DNA of 64,000 bases from an endosymbiont of Escarpia spicata (GCA_003349915.1 QFXE01000005.1:434001-498000), one strand, 5' to 3'; positions 1-9,477 are shown, counted from the first letter of the stretch. Numbers and translations: made by a program. Notes: a model not told the origin generated them from the letters alone.

Positions 1-1352
1 AAACGCTCTACCCAGTGACATCCACCCACATTTCGCATGTGTGTGTAGTTAGCAAGCAGGTTTTTGTAGATATAGCCATCATGCCTGCTGTCGATTCCTG
101 TGCCCCGGACCACTTTATAGGCAAAGTCGCTACTTTCAGCATCCAACCCTTCGAGAGCCGAGTAGTGGAACTCATGAGCGTTAATGATGCCATCGCCATT
201 TTTTTCCGCGACTTCAGCCCAGCGGGAGTTGCCTGATTCCGTGAGACGAACGTAGCCCCGACCCTGCGGCCTTTCATGCATGACCGCATCAGCAGGAATT
301 ATACCGACCATTCTACATTTTTTGCCTTGCCAGGTCAGGCTTCTGCAAAGGTACATCAACCCTCCACATTCTGCGTAAACCGCTCCACCCTGCTCGATAT
401 AGTCTCTGATTGCCTCTCGGATCGAAGTATTTGCCTCAAGCGCGTCCATCGACGTCTCGGGAAATCCCCCACCGATGAAGAGTCCATCAACCTCAGGCAG
501 TCGTTCATCGTTCAGGGTGTCGAAAGGAACCAGTTCGGCCCCATGACGCCGTAATGCCTCCAGGTCATCGGGGTAGTAGAACCCAAAGGCCATATCTTTC
601 GGGTAACCTATTCGCAATGTTCCATCTTGATGTGAAGTCTCCTCCACAGCCGCAAAACGGGGAACACTGCGGGCTTCTCCAGCAATTTCTATCAGTCTGT
701 CGAGATCGACACAGTCGGTTACAGTCTTCGCCAGATAGTCGATGACCTCTTCTGCCTGCGAGCGCTCATTGTTCGGCACCAACCCCAAATGCCGCTCATC
801 AATTCCCAGTGACGGATCATTGGCGACAGCCCCCAGAACGGGAATGTCAGTATAGTGCTCTACGACATTTACCAACTTCGATTCATGGCGACTGCCACCG
901 ACTTGATTGAGGATGACACCTGAGATAGAGATGTTGTGGTCAAAAGCCTGGTATCCCAGCAGCAACGGAGCAATTCCGCGGGTCATGCCTTTTGTATTGA
1001 TAACCAGAACAACAGGAATATCCAGCAGGGCTGCCAGGGCGGCATTGCTGTTGCTGCCTTCAATATCCAAACCATCATAGAGTCCCTTGTTACCCTCAAT
1101 GAGGCCAATATCCGCCCCTTGCATTCGACGACGATAGAGCGCTTCGATCTCTTCCCCATGCATGGTGTAGAAATCGAGATTGTAGCAGCCACGCCCAGTT
1201 GCTGAGTGCAGCCATAGCGGGTCAATGTAGTCGGGACCTTTTTTGAAGGACTGGACCGTCAGGCCACGACTGGCGAGAGCACGCCCCAATCCAATAGAGA
1301 GGGTGGTCTTCCCGGAGGACTTATGCGCAGCAGAGATATAGATAGAGGCCAC
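1..1352 (-). CDS. dsrN: DsrN, siroheme amidase (CbiA/CobB-like), 3' end outside window
   Basis: Glutamine-dependent amidase of the cobyrinic acid a,c-diamide synthase family. In dsr clusters it is thought to amidate siroheme to make siro(heme)amide for DsrAB. Translated from the GTG at 1352, it opens with an N-terminal P-loop (SAAHKSSGKTT, about residues 7-17). A C-terminal glutaminase-like segment carries the putative nucleophile in AECGGLMYL, about residue 330. The frame is open to base 1, so about 450 residues are visible and only a short tail is missing. GTG is chosen because no ATG precedes the P-loop in this frame. It follows dsrP, but a hairpin terminator lies between them, so it may be transcribed at a reduced level or separately. 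Confidence 0.9.
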   Translation of the reverse strand, partial: MASIYISAAHKSSGKTTLSIGLGRALASRGLTVQSFKKGPDYIDPLWLHSATGRGCYNLDFYTMHGEEIEALYRRRMQGADIGLIEGNKGLYDGLDIEGSNSNAALAALLDIPVVLVINTKGMTRGIAPLLLGYQAFDHNISISGVILNQVGGSRHESKLVNVVEHYTDIPVLGAVANDPSLGIDERHLGLVPNNERSQAEEVIDYLAKTVTDCVDLDRLIEIAGEARSVPRFAAVEETSHQDGTLRIGYPKDMAFGFYYPDDLEALRRHGAELVPFDTLNDERLPEVDGLFIGGGFPETSMDALEANTSIREAIRDYIEQGGAVYAECGGLMYLCRSLTWQGKKCRMVGIIPADAVMHERPQGRGYVRLTESGNSRWAEVAEKNGDGIINAHEFHYSALEGLDAESSDFAYKVVRGTGIDSRHDGYIYKNLLANYTHMRNVGGCHWVER

Positions 1353-1370
1353 AGGCTTTTTCTTTCGTGC

Positions 1371-1410
1371 AAAAAAATACCCACCGTCAGCACATGCTGA
1401 CGGTGGGTAT
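1371..1410 (-). terminator. Strong hairpin with U-run between dsrP and dsrN
   Basis: On the minus strand a perfect 14-bp stem (1379-1392 pairing with 1395-1408) is followed by seven U (1371-1377). This has the form of a Rho-independent terminator. It starts about 40 nt after the dsrP stop and ends about 20 nt before the dsrN start. It would end or attenuate the dsrA-P transcript. On the plus strand the stem is not followed by a T-run. Confidence 0.85.
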
Positions 1411-1445
1411 TCTTATTGTCTTACAGCCAGATTACAAGCTGTAAA

Positions 1446-2648
1446 TCAGGCACTCTCCCCTGGATCTTCCAGGGATTCAGGGAATACCTTGAACATACGG
1501 GCACCAACAGCAACCATCGTCATGGCGATGGCAATGCCACCAATGCCAAGCAGCATTTCCGGAAGGCTGGGCGCATAGGCGCCCACGGTCCCATCATAGA
1601 AGCTGCTCTCAAGCACTTCCTTACCCGGAAAAACTGACATCGGGAAGGCCTGTCCACCTATTACGATCACATAGATCTGGAAGAAACCGCCGATCAACAC
1701 CATCATTGAAGCTGCAGCAATAGCCCAGCGGGCTTTATCAAACGCCGGAGAGTAGATCAGGAACAGCGGAATAACGCCGCCAATCAACACCTGACCAATC
1801 CAGAACATTGCGGTATACACTCCACCATTGAGCAGAATAAAACTCTCGACGCCATGGTGCTGAGTGACATATAGATTAGTGAGGTTGAAGACAAGTGCAA
1901 AGTAGAGCACCGCACCGACAAATACTCCCAACAAGTTCTTCAGGCGTGCCAGACGCAAATCACCCAATTCACGATCACCCCACATATATGCGGCAATCAG
2001 CGTAATGATGAAGAATGCCAATCCGTAGCTGAAGGACATGATAATAAACATCGGCGCCATGATCGCGGCATCATAGGCCTCGCGGGCGACCAGAAAACCA
2101 AAGATAGAACCGGTACCGGTAGTCAGTGCAAGACGCCAAAAGAATGCTGCAAAACCAATCGGGCGGTAGTAACGGTTGGCCTTTCTATCCATCATGGCCC
2201 AAAGATAGAGGCCCACGATAGCGAAGAAACCGGAATAGAGGATAATGTTCCAGGCAAAGATCGATTTGAAATTGTAGTGGGTCATGGCAATGATCAGACG
2301 ATCAGGCCGCCCTAGATCCAGCAGCAGCACTACCAAGCCACCTGCCAGCAAACCAATCGCCAACAGACTCGAAAAACGTCCGAGGGGCTTGTACATTGGC
2401 CCGCCAAACACCGAACCAATCGATGCCACATTCAAGGCGCCGGATGCGGCAACAATCAAGAAGATTGCGAAGACATGCGGTAGTCCCCAAACCACCTGAT
2501 TGGTCATTCCGGTCACCCAGTGACCATTATGCTCCATGTAGAAGGCTGCCCCCAATGCGATAGCTACAATCGTACCGAGCAATGCCATCCCCGCCCAATA
2601 GCGGACAGGTGTTCCGCAGTAGAGTTCACGATAATACATCTTACTCAT
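1446..2648 (-). CDS. dsrP: DsrP, NrfD-like integral membrane subunit of DsrMKJOP
   Basis: Quinone-interacting membrane subunit of the DsrMKJOP complex, which exchanges electrons between the quinone pool, periplasmic DsrJ/DsrO and cytoplasmic DsrK. The 400-residue protein is almost entirely hydrophobic, with about ten membrane segments, the NrfD/PsrC pattern and the usual family length. It starts at ATG 2648 (MSKMYYREL) about 20 nt after dsrO. It is the last gene before the terminator at 1371-1410. Confidence 0.95.
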   Translation of the reverse strand: MSKMYYRELYCGTPVRYWAGMALLGTIVAIALGAAFYMEHNGHWVTGMTNQVVWGLPHVFAIFLIVAASGALNVASIGSVFGGPMYKPLGRFSSLLAIGLLAGGLVVLLLDLGRPDRLIIAMTHYNFKSIFAWNIILYSGFFAIVGLYLWAMMDRKANRYYRPIGFAAFFWRLALTTGTGSIFGFLVAREAYDAAIMAPMFIIMSFSYGLAFFIITLIAAYMWGDRELGDLRLARLKNLLGVFVGAVLYFALVFNLTNLYVTQHHGVESFILLNGGVYTAMFWIGQVLIGGVIPLFLIYSPAFDKARWAIAAASMMVLIGGFFQIYVIVIGGQAFPMSVFPGKEVLESSFYDGTVGAYAPSLPEMLLGIGGIAIAMTMVAVGARMFKVFPESLEDPGESA

Positions 2649-2668
2649 GTTCTATACGCCCCCTGCTA

Positions 2669-3421
2669 TCACAGATTCGAATACCGGACACCGGTATTCA
2701 GTTTGAGGTCAGCGCGAATCTGCCGACTATTCTGTGATTTAAGTGCTTGACTGATTTCGCTATCGGGATCTTTCAGATCGCCAAAGACAATCGCCCCATG
2801 CCCGGTATCGTGGCAGGCCTCCTGGCAGGCAGTCACCGTCTCACCACGATCAATACGGTGTACACACATCGTGCAGCCCTCAACACACCCCTTACCTCGA
2901 GGAGCATTAACGGATTGGTTCTCAAGGTCTTCATGCACGAAGGAACGCGCCTTGTAGGGGCAAGCCATCATGCAGTAGCGGCAACCGATACAGATATGTC
3001 GATCCACCAACACAATCCCATCTGTGCGCTTGAAAGATGCCCCTGTTGGGCAGACATCAACACAAGGCGGATGTTCACAATGCTGGCACATCATCACCAG
3101 GCGATTGATATGCCCGGTACTGTTATCCTTCAGTTTGACGGCGCGAATCCACTGTGCATCAGTCGCCGGTCTGTCGTGTCCGGTCAAGCCGTGTTCACTG
3201 TTACAGGCATCGACACAGGCACTGCAGCCTTCTGCGCATTTATTCGCATCGATCAACATCCCCCAGCGATGCTTGGCGGACGCACCCCGGGATTCAGGAT
3301 CAGCGCCGGCCACTGTATGCAGGAGTACACCTGGAGCGACGACAACCGCTCCAGCCGCTGCAACTGTCGTTCCGACAAACTTGCGGCGGTTCATATCCGG
3401 CTGGTCATTTTTAACACTCAC
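2669..3421 (-). CDS. dsrO: DsrO, periplasmic ferredoxin-like Fe-S protein with Tat signal
   Basis: Electron-transfer subunit of DsrMKJOP. The N-terminus carries a twin-arginine signal (MNRRKFVGTT followed by an Ala/Val-rich stretch), indicating folded export to the periplasm. Clustered cysteine motifs follow: CAEGCSACVDAC, CQHCEHPPCVDVC, CIGCRYCMMAC and a distal CVEGCTMC. These bind several [4Fe-4S] clusters, as in NrfC/DmsB-type proteins. The GTG start at 3421 is preceded by a GGAGAG-type ribosome site after dsrJ. The next gene is dsrP, its usual membrane partner. Confidence 0.95.
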   Translation of the reverse strand: MSVKNDQPDMNRRKFVGTTVAAAGAVVVAPGVLLHTVAGADPESRGASAKHRWGMLIDANKCAEGCSACVDACNSEHGLTGHDRPATDAQWIRAVKLKDNSTGHINRLVMMCQHCEHPPCVDVCPTGASFKRTDGIVLVDRHICIGCRYCMMACPYKARSFVHEDLENQSVNAPRGKGCVEGCTMCVHRIDRGETVTACQEACHDTGHGAIVFGDLKDPDSEISQALKSQNSRQIRADLKLNTGVRYSNL

Positions 3422-3439
3422 GATCAGTCTCTCCGCATA

Positions 3440-3940
3440 TTACCTGGCAGACTCGCTGCCGGCATGGATAACAGGATGCCACTCTTTCAACGATGAGGCG
3501 TTGAGGCTCTGGAACTTCATCTGTTCGAGGTCTACCGCTCCAAGGGAGCCATTGCCCTGCATAGGTGTCGTTCGGTGACACTGGAAACAGGCAGGACTCA
3601 CAGCCACATAGGCATGACAAGCCTCGCAGAACTGGCCTTCATCAGTCACCGGAAGCGCATTGCCATCATTATCTTTGGATGCATGGCATTCAACACAGTC
3701 AATAAGACTGAACTTAGCTCCACGAATACCGTCACGCACAGTCTCAACCCGCTGGTGCTTGAGGTAATCCATGTGGTTTCGGCGAATATCATTCGTCTCC
3801 GCCACACAGCTCTCCATCGAAGCCGCCTTCGAGCCCTTGATTACGGCGGTATCACCTGTAGCCTGCAGGCTGGTCACTGCGAAAGCAGCACCTGCCAACA
3901 GGTAAGTGAAACGCCTGATGCTGTTGAAAGAACTTCGCAT
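3440..3940 (-). CDS. dsrJ: DsrJ, periplasmic triheme cytochrome c
   Basis: Cytochrome subunit of DsrMKJOP facing the periplasm. Three CxxCH heme-binding motifs are visible (CVECH, CEACH, CFQCH, at about residues 82-86, 105-109 and 118-122). A Cys near residue 45 (SMESC) matches the cysteine known in Allochromatium DsrJ as an unusual His/Cys heme ligand. An uncleaved signal-type hydrophobic segment is at the N-terminus. I chose ATG 3940, 4 nt after AGGAGC; a GTG directly upstream would add one residue. The gene starts 12 nt after the dsrL stop. Confidence 0.95.
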   Translation of the reverse strand: MRSSFNSIRRFTYLLAGAAFAVTSLQATGDTAVIKGSKAASMESCVAETNDIRRNHMDYLKHQRVETVRDGIRGAKFSLIDCVECHASKDNDGNALPVTDEGQFCEACHAYVAVSPACFQCHRTTPMQGNGSLGAVDLEQMKFQSLNASSLKEWHPVIHAGSESAR

Positions 3941-3952
3941 CACAGCTCCTAT

Positions 3953-5908
3953 TTATTCGCCGAGACCCATCTGAATGTAGCCTGTAGGACAGACATCGGT
4001 GCAAACATGGCAGCCAATGCACTTGGAGTAGTCGGTATCTACATAGCGACCGATGGTTGATTCACCACGTTTGACACGGAAGACCGCATCCTGGGGACAG
4101 AAAATCACGCAGTTGTCGCACTCAAAGCACATGCCACAACTCATGCAACGCTTTGCCTCAGCCTGAACCTGTTCCGTATTCAGAGGAATCAGACGCTCTT
4201 TGAAGTGGCCAAGCACGTCGTCCGAACTGGGGACTTCTTCATTACGAATATTGCGGGCCGTCGGCTCGAAATAACCCAGAAAGAGTTGATCAGCGGGGAT
4301 GATCTCCTGCTTGGAACGATCCTCAAAGTTATGCACTGCATACTTGGCAGAATTGGTGCCGCGCAGGTCACTTTCGGTTTTGTCGAAGTACTCGGGTTCC
4401 ATGTGCGCCTCTTTCAGCTTCTCCAGGAGGCTGAAATGGTGAACATCGACCTTGGGACGTTTCCCCTGTTCTTCGTGCTTGAGGTAGTGATCGATACTCT
4501 CGGAGGCGATGGAAGCCTGACCAATCGCAGTCGTCAGTAGATGCGGGCGGATGATGTCACCTGCCACGAAGTGACCCGGCTTACCGGGTATCTGATAAAG
4601 CTTGTCGGAGTCGATGAGACCACGACCGTTATCGAAGTCCTCAAGGCCAGTCATGTCACCACCCTGGCCAATCGCTGCTACGATGAGATCCGCTTCGAGA
4701 ACACGCTCGGTGCCCTCTGTGGGGATAGGCGTCATGCCATCCATGGTGCAGTCGCACACTCTCAGTGCCTTTGCCCGACCGTCTTCACCCTTGATCACTT
4801 CCAGGGGCATCACACCGTCGAGGATGGTAACACCCTCTGTCGTCGCATCACTGATTTCGTGTTCTGCGGCCATCATCTCAGCTTTAACGAAGAGAGAGGT
4901 CAGTGTTACATCAGAACCCTGTGCTGCTGCGGCATTTGCGGCATCGTGAGCAACGAAGCCATCCTTCACAACCAGCTCAGGGCGGTCAGTCGGATTGGTA
5001 TGTTCGATGTGTCCAAGGCGGCGGGCAACCGACACCACGTCGATAGAGGTATCACCACCACCGATACAGATCACCTTGTCGGCGGTCACTTTCATGCGGC
5101 CTTCGTTAAAGGCCTTGAGGAAGGCAACACCGCTAACGCTGTTGGGGGTATCGTCCCAACCGGGAATAGGCAGGCCCCGGCCACTCTGACATCCCAGTGC
5201 CCAGAGAAGCGCATCATACTCTTTCTCGACATCAGCAACCGCCACGTCTTTACCGACGCGCGTCTCCATGCGCAGTTCAACGCCCATATCGACAATACGC
5301 TGAAGTTCAGCGCCCAGCTTGTCACGGGGAATACGATAGCCGGGAATGCCATAGCGCATCATACCGCCAAGTTCCTTGTTCTCGTCGAACAGGGTGACGG
5401 CATGGCCCATACGGCGCAGCTGGAAGGCTGCCGCCATACCGGCAGGACCACCACCGATGACCGCTACCTTCTTACCGGTATCTTCTCCAGCGGTAAACGA
5501 GAAACCCTGCTCAATGGCGTTGTCGCCGATGAACTGCTCAACTGAATTGATGCCGACGAAGTCTTCAACCTCGTTACGGTTACAGCCATCCTGACAAGGC
5601 GCAGGGCAGACACGTCCCATCATTGAAGGAAAAGGATTGGAGCCGGTGGCACGCTCGAACGCATACTGTTGCCACTCTTCACCCTCTACCGGCTTCTCCT
5701 GCTCACGAACGATCGCCAACCAACCACGGATATCGTGTCCGGAAGGGCAGCTGCCCTGGCACGGTGGGGTGCGATGGATATAGGTAGGACACTTATGGGA
5801 GGTATCCTGAACAAAGATCATGTCTGTCCAGTCATCCCACTGATCGTCACCCTCTTCATATCGACGCCAGGTGATATCTTTTTTCATCTCTTCACTAGGA
5901 GTAGCCAT
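3953..5908 (-). CDS. dsrL: DsrL, iron-sulfur flavoprotein NAD(P)H oxidoreductase
   Basis: Cytoplasmic flavoprotein related to the GltD small subunit of glutamate synthase. In oxidative dsr systems it links DsrAB to NAD(P)H. The N-terminal part has GltD-type cysteine clusters (CQGSCPSGHDIRGW; GRVCPAPCQDGCNR). An FAD Rossmann motif (IGGGPAGMAAA) and a second dinucleotide motif (IGGGDTSIDV) follow. The C-terminus is a two-cluster ferredoxin domain (CMSCGMCFECDNC and CIGCHVCTDVC). At 651 residues it matches known DsrL. A clear AAGGAG ribosome site precedes ATG 5908. Its presence together with dsrEFH marks an oxidising rather than reducing pathway. Confidence 0.96.
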   Translation of the reverse strand: MATPSEEMKKDITWRRYEEGDDQWDDWTDMIFVQDTSHKCPTYIHRTPPCQGSCPSGHDIRGWLAIVREQEKPVEGEEWQQYAFERATGSNPFPSMMGRVCPAPCQDGCNRNEVEDFVGINSVEQFIGDNAIEQGFSFTAGEDTGKKVAVIGGGPAGMAAAFQLRRMGHAVTLFDENKELGGMMRYGIPGYRIPRDKLGAELQRIVDMGVELRMETRVGKDVAVADVEKEYDALLWALGCQSGRGLPIPGWDDTPNSVSGVAFLKAFNEGRMKVTADKVICIGGGDTSIDVVSVARRLGHIEHTNPTDRPELVVKDGFVAHDAANAAAAQGSDVTLTSLFVKAEMMAAEHEISDATTEGVTILDGVMPLEVIKGEDGRAKALRVCDCTMDGMTPIPTEGTERVLEADLIVAAIGQGGDMTGLEDFDNGRGLIDSDKLYQIPGKPGHFVAGDIIRPHLLTTAIGQASIASESIDHYLKHEEQGKRPKVDVHHFSLLEKLKEAHMEPEYFDKTESDLRGTNSAKYAVHNFEDRSKQEIIPADQLFLGYFEPTARNIRNEEVPSSDDVLGHFKERLIPLNTEQVQAEAKRCMSCGMCFECDNCVIFCPQDAVFRVKRGESTIGRYVDTDYSKCIGCHVCTDVCPTGYIQMGLGE

Positions 5909-5995
5909 TTTTGTCTCCTTAACCTATATCTAATTTTTCGAATCGCCGGTCAGCATCACAACTTACCGGTGAATATTTAACCGCTAGTCTAAACT

Positions 5996-7534
5996 TTAAT
6001 CGTCGTCATCTTCGCCATAACCGGGAGCTTCTTCCGGCGGCGTTTTTCTGTTCAGCACGATGGCATCACTTACCAACTGGTGAACACTGACAATCTGATA
6101 CATGTCCATGCCGTAGTAGGGCAGAACCTTGGTAAACTGGCTCTTACAGATGGCGCAGATAGCCGCCATGTGAGTAACACCTTTCTCGTTCATGACGTTC
6201 TGAAGCGCAGTCATGCGGGGCAGTGCGCCCTTGACCCGAATTTCCATCAGGTCATCAGTCAGCAGACCACCACCACCACCGCAGCAGAAGGTCCGTTCGT
6301 GGATCGTATCCCACTCCATGTCATGGTAATTGTTGCAAACCGCCTTGATGACATTACGTGGAATATCGAACTGGCCCCCCGGGGTGTCCCCCATGCGGGT
6401 GGCACGCGCCACATTGCAGGAGTCGTGGAACGTGAGCGTCTTATCATCGTTCTCGGACTTGTCCAGCTCCAGGGTGCCTTTCTCAATCTCGTTCCAGGTG
6501 AATTCGCAGATATGCTGCGGCACCGGGTAGTCCGGATCCAGGAAATCGAAGGGGCCGGCCAAGGTATTCAGAAAACTGTAGGCCACGCGCCAAGCGTGTC
6601 CGCACTCACCAAACACGATGCGTTTGACGCCCAGCTCAAGTGCTGCCTCACGTACCCGCAGGGAGATACGCCGCATGTTTTCGTAGGAACCGATAAACAT
6701 GCCGAAGTTGGCCGCCTCTGACGCCGTGGTACTCAGAGTCCAATTAACACCCGCTTCATGAAATACCTTTCCGTAGCCGATCAGGCCGTCTACATGGGGC
6801 TCAGCGAAGAAATCGGCAGAGGGGGTAACCAGCAGGATATCCGCGCCCTTGACATTCAGGGGATATTTGACGGCGACTCCATCCTCATCGTAAACATCCT
6901 CTTCCAGACCTTCGAGGGTATCGGCCAACGCAGGACCCGGCAGGCCCAGATTATTGCCGATCTTGTATACCTTGGCGATGATCTCGTTACAGTATTTCTG
7001 TCCAATACCCACGCTCGCCAGAATCTCACGGGCAGCCATGGAGATTTCTGCGGTATCGATGCCATAGGGACAAAAAACCGAGCAACGACGGCACTGTGAG
7101 CACTGATGGAAATAGCTATACCAGTCGTCGAGCACCTCTTCCGTCAGATCGGCTGCGCCCACCAGTTTTGGGAAGTATTTACCCGCAAAGGTAAAGTAGC
7201 GACGATAGACCTTTCGCAACAGATCCTGGCGCCCGACGGGCATGTTCTTTGGATCCTTGGTGCCCAGGAAATAGTGGCACTTGTCCGTGCAGGAACCACA
7301 CTTTACGCAGGAGTCCAGGTAGACCCGGAACGAGCGGTAGCGACTCAGCAGATCACCCATCTTCTCGATGGCCTTGTCATGCCAATCCTCCACCCTCTCA
7401 CCTGGAAAGTTCAGTGGTTCCTGGTGCTCAGGTTTGGCCACGAAGCACGTAGAGTGCGCCATAGCCCCTTCTTCGATATTCGGAACATCAACAAATTCTG
7501 AAAGTTCCGGTGTTTCAAATTTCGCCTTAGCCAT
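5996..7534 (-). CDS. dsrK: DsrK, HdrD-like Fe-S catalytic subunit of DsrMKJOP
   Basis: Cytoplasm-facing catalytic subunit of the DsrMKJOP complex, related to heterodisulfide reductase HdrD and thought to act on the DsrC trisulfide/disulfide. Two ferredoxin-type clusters (CVKCGSCTDKC and CSQCRRCSVFC) lie in the first third. CCG-domain features follow: SCNVAR, FCCGGGGG and CAICKSQ. Length 512 aa is typical. It starts at ATG 7534, 30 nt after dsrM ends, and ends in an acidic tail. Confidence 0.96.
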   Translation of the reverse strand: MAKAKFETPELSEFVDVPNIEEGAMAHSTCFVAKPEHQEPLNFPGERVEDWHDKAIEKMGDLLSRYRSFRVYLDSCVKCGSCTDKCHYFLGTKDPKNMPVGRQDLLRKVYRRYFTFAGKYFPKLVGAADLTEEVLDDWYSYFHQCSQCRRCSVFCPYGIDTAEISMAAREILASVGIGQKYCNEIIAKVYKIGNNLGLPGPALADTLEGLEEDVYDEDGVAVKYPLNVKGADILLVTPSADFFAEPHVDGLIGYGKVFHEAGVNWTLSTTASEAANFGMFIGSYENMRRISLRVREAALELGVKRIVFGECGHAWRVAYSFLNTLAGPFDFLDPDYPVPQHICEFTWNEIEKGTLELDKSENDDKTLTFHDSCNVARATRMGDTPGGQFDIPRNVIKAVCNNYHDMEWDTIHERTFCCGGGGGLLTDDLMEIRVKGALPRMTALQNVMNEKGVTHMAAICAICKSQFTKVLPYYGMDMYQIVSVHQLVSDAIVLNRKTPPEEAPGYGEDDDD

Positions 7535-7564
7535 CTGCAGCCCTCTTAGGCCAAGTTGAGATTC

Positions 7565-8287
7565 TTAGGATTCTTCAAGCTTTTTCGCCCAAGAAGCCAA
7601 GTGTCGTTTCTCGCGTGAATTATCGACCTGGTTTCTGGACGGACTGAAGAATATACCTGGGATATGCAGCAATTTGCTGAAGGGCAAAATGATCATCAGC
7701 ACGGCAACAAGTGTCAGATGCATGATCAGCGCAAAATCCATCGGCAGTTCGCCACCACTGAGGGTAAACAGTCCGCCGAAGAACTGCTTGACCATAACAA
7801 CGTCAGTGTGGATGAGAAATGTCATCATCAGACCGCTAAAGCCAATGAAGATGAGCAGTAGCAACATCAGGTAATCTGAAGGTGCTGAAATATAACGTAC
7901 ACGATCAACGAAAATACGACGCAGGAAGAGACCGCCGAGTCCGGCAACCATGGCAAATCCTGCATAGATGCCAAAAGGCTGGATCAGTGCGATCGGAAGC
8001 GGAACGGGATCGACAAAATAACGAACATGCCGCGCCAACACCACAAACAACCCCATGTGGAACATCCAGGAAAAGATCCAGGTCCACTTGGTGCTTTTGA
8101 AAAGGCTTTCAAAGAAAACCACTTCACGGAACATACGCATTACCACACCGGTCTGAGTCACAGGAGCCGGGGTAGTGGGAATCTTTAATGGTGCAGGTGT
8201 CTTGGCGTACTGCACAATTTTACGTGCCAAACCAAGTACCAGAACGATGGTCGCTACGATAAACAGCAACGCGTAGACTGTTGACAT
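7565..8287 (-). CDS. dsrM: DsrM, cytochrome b membrane subunit of DsrMKJOP
   Basis: Membrane di-heme cytochrome b of the NarI/HdrE type that anchors DsrK and reacts with quinone. The 240-residue sequence has five to six hydrophobic helices with histidines in them (for example FSWMFHMGLFVVLARHVR and FALIMHLTLV) that could be heme ligands. The start is ATG 8287. It lies between dsrC and dsrK, the canonical order. Confidence 0.94.
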   Translation of the reverse strand: MSTVYALLFIVATIVLVLGLARKIVQYAKTPAPLKIPTTPAPVTQTGVVMRMFREVVFFESLFKSTKWTWIFSWMFHMGLFVVLARHVRYFVDPVPLPIALIQPFGIYAGFAMVAGLGGLFLRRIFVDRVRYISAPSDYLMLLLLIFIGFSGLMMTFLIHTDVVMVKQFFGGLFTLSGGELPMDFALIMHLTLVAVLMIILPFSKLLHIPGIFFSPSRNQVDNSREKRHLASWAKKLEES

Positions 8288-8355
8288 GTTCCTGCGTTCC
8301 TCAGAAGGATTAAATGACCGGGAGAAAAAAACTCCTCCCGGACTTCAGCTACTGC

Positions 8356-8688
8356 TTAGATGCAGCCTGTAGGCTTAGGCAGACCGGCAAAACGGCAAGC
8401 CTGTTTACCAGGACCGTAAGGGAACAGACCGTACAGGTACTTGCTGTTGCCCTTCTCTTTGCCCAGTTTCTTACCAACTGCCTTGGTCAGAACGCGAACA
8501 GCTGGAGCGATCTGGTACTCTTCGTAGTACTCACGCAGGAAGTTGATGATATCCCAGTGCTCATCAGTCAGCTCAAGGTCATCTTCCTTCGCCATCTCTT
8601 CTGCAACTACGGGCTCCCAATCAGCCAGAGTTACCAGGTAACCCTCTTCGTCAGTCTCAAAAACTTTACCGTTAGCTTCGATAGCCAT
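8356..8688 (-). CDS. dsrC: DsrC, redox-active sulfur carrier protein
   Basis: Small cytoplasmic carrier that receives sulfur from DsrEFH and presents it to DsrAB, then interacts with DsrK. The flexible C-terminal arm KQACRFAGLPKPTGCI has both conserved cysteines, Cys98 and penultimate Cys109, spaced CX10C. This defines true DsrC rather than TusE. Length is 110 aa. The start ATG 8688 follows TTGGAG. A second DsrC-family gene without either cysteine is encoded at 14514-14858. Confidence 0.97.
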   Translation of the reverse strand: MAIEANGKVFETDEEGYLVTLADWEPVVAEEMAKEDDLELTDEHWDIINFLREYYEEYQIAPAVRVLTKAVGKKLGKEKGNSKYLYGLFPYGPGKQACRFAGLPKPTGCI

Positions 8689-8729
8689 TGTATTTCTCCA
8701 ATAGAGTTAAATTATTCAGTTGGGATTTA

Positions 8730-9035
8730 TCAGACCCAGGCCGAAACTATATCGTTTTCGACAGCCAGGTTGACAAAACCCGCGTAATCCACAACTTCAA
8801 TGCCTTCAGCAAGCTTCTCTTCAGAGATGCCACGGGCCTTCAGGTCAGGGCCAAGGGCATAAAACTTGACACCGGATGCTGCAGCCACCTTCTCAGCAAC
8901 GGCGTTACCCTTCATTGCCCCATAAACGCCATCTTCATACATCAGGACGGCGCTACCCTCTTTTGCATAACCCAGGCAATCTGCCAGTGAGTTCTTCTCA
9001 AAGGGGGATTTATTAACAGTATGCAAAGTACTCAT
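8730..9035 (-). CDS. dsrH: DsrH, subunit of DsrEFH sulfurtransferase
   Basis: TusB-like subunit of the DsrE2F2H2 sulfur-transfer hexamer that hands persulfide sulfur to DsrC. The 101-residue protein has one conserved cysteine at position 20 (SLADCLGYA), matching the known DsrH Cys20. It sits between dsrF and dsrC, the standard order. The start is ATG 9035. Confidence 0.95.
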   Translation of the reverse strand: MSTLHTVNKSPFEKNSLADCLGYAKEGSAVLMYEDGVYGAMKGNAVAEKVAAASGVKFYALGPDLKARGISEEKLAEGIEVVDYAGFVNLAVENDIVSAWV

Positions 9036-9050
9036 GCGATCTCTCCGCCT

Positions 9051-9461
9051 TTAGAAGCTATAGACAATGTCCTGGTCATCCAGAACGTCCGCAAGTTCAG
9101 CGCGACTGACGAGACGAATCGAATCCTTCTCTGCCCAGTCGTCATCTTCGTCTTCCCAGGTGAGAGGCATCAGGTCATCAAGGGTCAGACCCCGCTCTTC
9201 CAGAGACTCTTTCTCCACATAGAGCTTGGTAACATCATAATCACCCAGCGCCTTGTAAGTGGTGGAGAAGTTCTTCATATCGGACTCAGAAGTATCCTGC
9301 CCTTCGAGCAACTGATAAACCCCATCTCCGATAAACGCCAGACTGACATCCTGATCGAACGCAGCACCAATCAGTACAACTTCCAGTGACTCCCACGCAT
9401 AGATGGTTCCGTAGGGAGCACGGCGGTTGAGATACATGAATTTCTTGATAGTTTCAGACAT
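9051..9461 (-). CDS. dsrF: DsrF, subunit of DsrEFH sulfurtransferase
   Basis: TusC-like subunit of the DsrEFH complex. The 136-residue protein matches the DsrE/F fold pattern (APYGTIYAWESLEVVLIGAA). I see no cysteine in it, so it is probably structural, leaving DsrE Cys78 and DsrH Cys20 as the sulfur-carrying residues. It is encoded 16 nt after dsrE. Confidence 0.94.
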   Translation of the reverse strand: MSETIKKFMYLNRRAPYGTIYAWESLEVVLIGAAFDQDVSLAFIGDGVYQLLEGQDTSESDMKNFSTTYKALGDYDVTKLYVEKESLEERGLTLDDLMPLTWEDEDDDWAEKDSIRLVSRAELADVLDDQDIVYSF

Positions 9462-9477
9462 CGTTCAACCTCTAACC

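Noticed and set aside
4541-5545. 334-codon plus-strand open frame opposite dsrL
   Set aside because: The minus strand encodes an unmistakable DsrL with Fe-S and dinucleotide motifs.
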